Shown in pieces: positions 62,401 to 64,000 of a stretch of DNA of 64,000 nucleotides. Source of the stretch: Nostoc sp. UHCC 0926 (GTDB lineage: Bacteria; Cyanobacteriota; Cyanobacteriia; Cyanobacteriales; Nostocaceae); assembly GCF_028623165.1 (NCBI RefSeq), contig NZ_CP117770.1, positions 62,001-126,000 on the forward strand, given 5' to 3'. The notes beneath the pieces were generated by a model. It ran no database searches, was not told where the DNA came from, and saw only the letters and a list, made by a program, of their open reading frames with translations. A program made the translations under genes and the position numbers. Every line of letters begins with the position of its first letter. The first letter of the stretch is position 1.

Positions 62401-63207
62401 ATGTATCAACCACAAGAACTTTTTAACGACCTTTCAACATCAGAAATTAGCCGGACTTTACGCTTGAGTGGCATACCTGAAAAAGAGTTATATACAGAGG
62501 ATGATGCAGACCGTTTTCGTGAATGTCGCACCTTAATTGAGCAGGGTGGAACTGACGAGGACGTGATGGCTCTATTGTCACCAGTCATTGACGTTGTGCT
62601 GTCAGAAACTCCGGATAATTCTTTACCTGAAATCAAGAATGGTCGGAAAAAGTCCGGGAAAAAAGCAACTAAATCCTTAGATATAACTGAATTACTAAGT
62701 ATTGCTCGTGAAATCGGCTTTAAGCTTACCCTGACTACAGCTTTAAACATTTTCGCTGATTGCGGACTAAAAGAACAAGATGAATATACTTCAGAGGAAT
62801 CCGAGCGTTTTCTCACTGCCTGTAACTTGCGACATCAGGGAAAAACAGAAATTGAGATTCCAGCAAACTGTGAAGCAAGTGTTTTGGATGCAGCAGATAT
62901 CCAACTAACCCTTGAAGAGACTGAACGACTCATACAAGATTCTGGCGATTTACTTTTTGGGGAAATGCTGCGAGAGAAAGCTGGACAACACGCTGCCATT
63001 GCTCCAGGTTTGTACTTGAAATATTTAGCACAAGAACTAGCTTCAGAAAGTTCTCAACAGAATTGGCGTTCCTTACTTGAAATGATTAAAGCTCGTGCGG
63101 TGGGAAAGCCTCAACCCCAATTTACTTTGAAGGTGCAAACCCTACAGCTACAGCAGCCCTTGAACAGTTTGCCGCCGAACTCAGAGAATGGTTCGACTTC
63201 CGACTAG
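62401..63207 (+). CDS. Hypothetical protein, short product of a putative frameshifted gene
   Basis: About 268 residues without frameshift. It holds two copies of a ~50-residue helical repeat (SRTLRLSGIPEKELYTEDDA, DRFRECRTLIEQGGTDEDV; and TALNIFADCGLKEQDEYTSE, ERFLTACNLRHQGKTEIEI). Basic linkers follow (GRKKSGKKATKSLD). ATG 62401 is chosen because AGGAG lies nine bases upstream; ATG 62395 is too close. Codons GGA AAG at 63103-63108 form a slippery heptamer. A -1 shift there gives a product of about 409 residues that includes the membrane segment downstream. Function unknown; part of the partition region. Confidence 0.65.
   Translation: MYQPQELFNDLSTSEISRTLRLSGIPEKELYTEDDADRFRECRTLIEQGGTDEDVMALLSPVIDVVLSETPDNSLPEIKNGRKKSGKKATKSLDITELLSIAREIGFKLTLTTALNIFADCGLKEQDEYTSEESERFLTACNLRHQGKTEIEIPANCEASVLDAADIQLTLEETERLIQDSGDLLFGEMLREKAGQHAAIAPGLYLKYLAQELASESSQQNWRSLLEMIKARAVGKPQPQFTLKVQTLQLQQPLNSLPPNSENGSTSD
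63102..63108 (+). promoter_or_regulatory. Putative -1 programmed frameshift heptamer G GGA AAG
   Basis: In the zero frame the codons are GGA AAG preceded by G, an X XXY YYZ heptamer identical to that of the phage lambda G/GT tail genes. After slipping, the next codon is GCC at 63108 and the frame stays open to 63629. The -1 frame has stop codons at 63078 and 63087 and no ATG, GTG or TTG before the downstream coding part, so initiation there is unlikely. Confidence 0.65.
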
Positions 63208-63629
63208 AACAGGAACGACAAACTATTGAGATTCAGGCACTAAAAGCCTCCTCAGCCAAAGCCACCCGATTAGCTGCCCACAAACTCGAAAACCTGCAAG
63301 CTTGGATTCAAGCCCAGGAGTCACGAAAAAAACTCCGCAAACAACGCTCTGAAAAATTCAAATCTAACCTATTTTGGTTTGGTCAGTGGATTGGTTCGGG
63401 TCGCTCTGGGATTTTCTTTTTCATCTCTGCCGTTTTGATTTCTGCAACTGCTACAGTCGTGGCAATCATTAATCTACCAACTTTTTTGTCTTGTCCTAAT
63501 AGCAAAAGTCTCTGTTATCGGGTATATCAAATGCGATTCCACAATCAAAGTGTGATTCTTCCGGGACAAGCAAAGGATATCGTTGCTGAGTATGAACGTA
63601 ATAAGAGCAAATCTAAACGACGCAAGTAA
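63108..63629 (+). CDS. Frameshift extension: coiled coil plus transmembrane tail
   Basis: 173 residues read after the -1 shift, starting ASTPIYFEGANPTATAALEQ. It continues with a helical coiled coil (EWFDFRLEQERQTIEIQAL, KLENLQAWIQAQESRKKLR), a transmembrane helix (IFFFISAVLISATATVVAII) and a basic C-terminus (YERNKSKSKRRK). It has no start codon of its own; the first ATG is at about 63531. The long protein would be membrane-anchored while the short form is not. A plain frameshift mutation is the alternative. Confidence 0.6.
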   Translation, partial: ASTPIYFEGANPTATAALEQFAAELREWFDFRLEQERQTIEIQALKASSAKATRLAAHKLENLQAWIQAQESRKKLRKQRSEKFKSNLFWFGQWIGSGRSGIFFFISAVLISATATVVAIINLPTFLSCPNSKSLCYRVYQMRFHNQSVILPGQAKDIVAEYERNKSKSKRRK

Positions 63630-63714
63630 TTAAGTTTTTGGGAAAGAGAAACTGTCTGTTTTGGTTTTCCCTATCTTTTGAACAGCATCAACAGTTTGAT
63701 AGAGGAATGAAGTT

Positions 63715-64000
63715 ATGAACGAACTACAACAAATTAGACTTTGGGATGATTGGGATGATATCAATTTATCAACTCCAGAACGTCGCATTGAACGCTTAGA
63801 AATTCTGCTGTGTCAAAAAGTCTACAAAGGCGAGGACATATCTGAATGTCTGCAAGTTTTAGAGTACTTGAAAAATCGCACGACTCAGCAAAAGTTAGAG
63901 TCTGTTTTCTTTAAGCAAGTTCAGTCTCAACTGACTTTCAACTTGTGGCAAATAATTGGTCAGGCTACCTTAATCTTTTTAGTCGCTATTCCTTGCTGTT
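63715..64000 (+). CDS. Hypothetical membrane protein, cut by the window end
   Basis: At least 95 residues, running off the edge. It begins MNELQQIRLWDDWDDINLST, followed by a helical region (ERRIERLEILLCQKVYKGED, CLQVLEYLKNRTTQQKLES) and the start of a transmembrane helix (IIGQATLIFLVAIPC). agaggaatga upstream serves as ribosome site. The layout (coil then TM) resembles the frameshift extension just before it, so the two membrane products may work together (inference). Confidence 0.6.
   Translation, partial: MNELQQIRLWDDWDDINLSTPERRIERLEILLCQKVYKGEDISECLQVLEYLKNRTTQQKLESVFFKQVQSQLTFNLWQIIGQATLIFLVAIPCC

Noticed and set aside
63435-63629. Independent 64-residue small protein starting at 63435
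   Set aside because: The frame is open far upstream and codes for a coherent coiled coil; the proposed start falls inside the transmembrane helix. A -1 frameshift from the upstream gene explains it better.

Overview
The window reads as one section of a large conjugative plasmid (or a plasmid-like integrative element) from a filamentous, heterocyst-type cyanobacterium (Nostoc/Anabaena group). The evidence is scattered GCGATCGC octamers, heptamer tandem repeats and small palindromic repeats typical of Nostocales, together with families largely restricted to cyanobacteria: XisH/XisI, DUF3386, CyRepA1-type replication protein, 4-Cys Ser/Thr kinase with TPRs, and TPS exoprotein with CHAT protease. 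No rRNA, tRNA or CRISPR array was seen.

Left part, about 1-13 kb: an accessory region shaped by mobile DNA. A compact Tn7-like transposon (1000-5897) carries only tnsAB (fused), tnsC and tniQ between matching ends. It is followed by a xisH/xisI pair, a tyrosine recombinase with two coupled unknown genes, duplicated 3' remnants of one lost gene, and an IS630-type transposase broken by a 26-bp palindromic insertion.

About 11.7-27.1 kb: a cell-surface and signalling region. It holds an RTX-like repeat protein, a periplasmic thioredoxin-like protein, a two-partner-secretion locus whose transporter has lost its POTRA region, a DUF3386 protein, a TpsA exoprotein, an exported TPR-CHAT protease, an exported protein of unknown function, a 4-Cys TPR Ser/Thr kinase and a STAND (NB-ARC type) ATPase with no sensor repeats.

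About 27.8-38.7 kb: the replication block. It has an HTH/coiled-coil DNA-binding protein, a CyRepA1-like replication initiator (DUF3854/TOPRIM plus helicase), a small tyrosine recombinase, a RecD2-like helicase and small regulators.

About 38.8-60 kb: the transfer block. A tightly overlapping operon encodes VirB2, VirB3, VirB4, an unknown protein, and VirB5-, VirB6-, VirB8-, VirB10- and VirB9-like proteins, another unknown protein, and the coupling ATPase (VirD4/TraD type). The coupling gene is interrupted just after its Walker A motif by a group II intron with its own reverse transcriptase/maturase. On the opposite strand lies a giant MobF relaxase-helicase fused to the same DUF3854 module that is found in the replication protein.

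About 60-64 kb: a partition block. Arrays of 10-bp iterons (a parC-like centromere candidate) precede a ParM-like actin ATPase and a possible adaptor. These are followed by a gene that appears to use a -1 programmed frameshift at a lambda G/GT-type GGGAAAG heptamer to add a coiled-coil/transmembrane tail. The most notable items are this frameshift, the iteron/ParM locus, the intron in the coupling gene, the cargo-free TnsAB element and the Rep/relaxase shared module.
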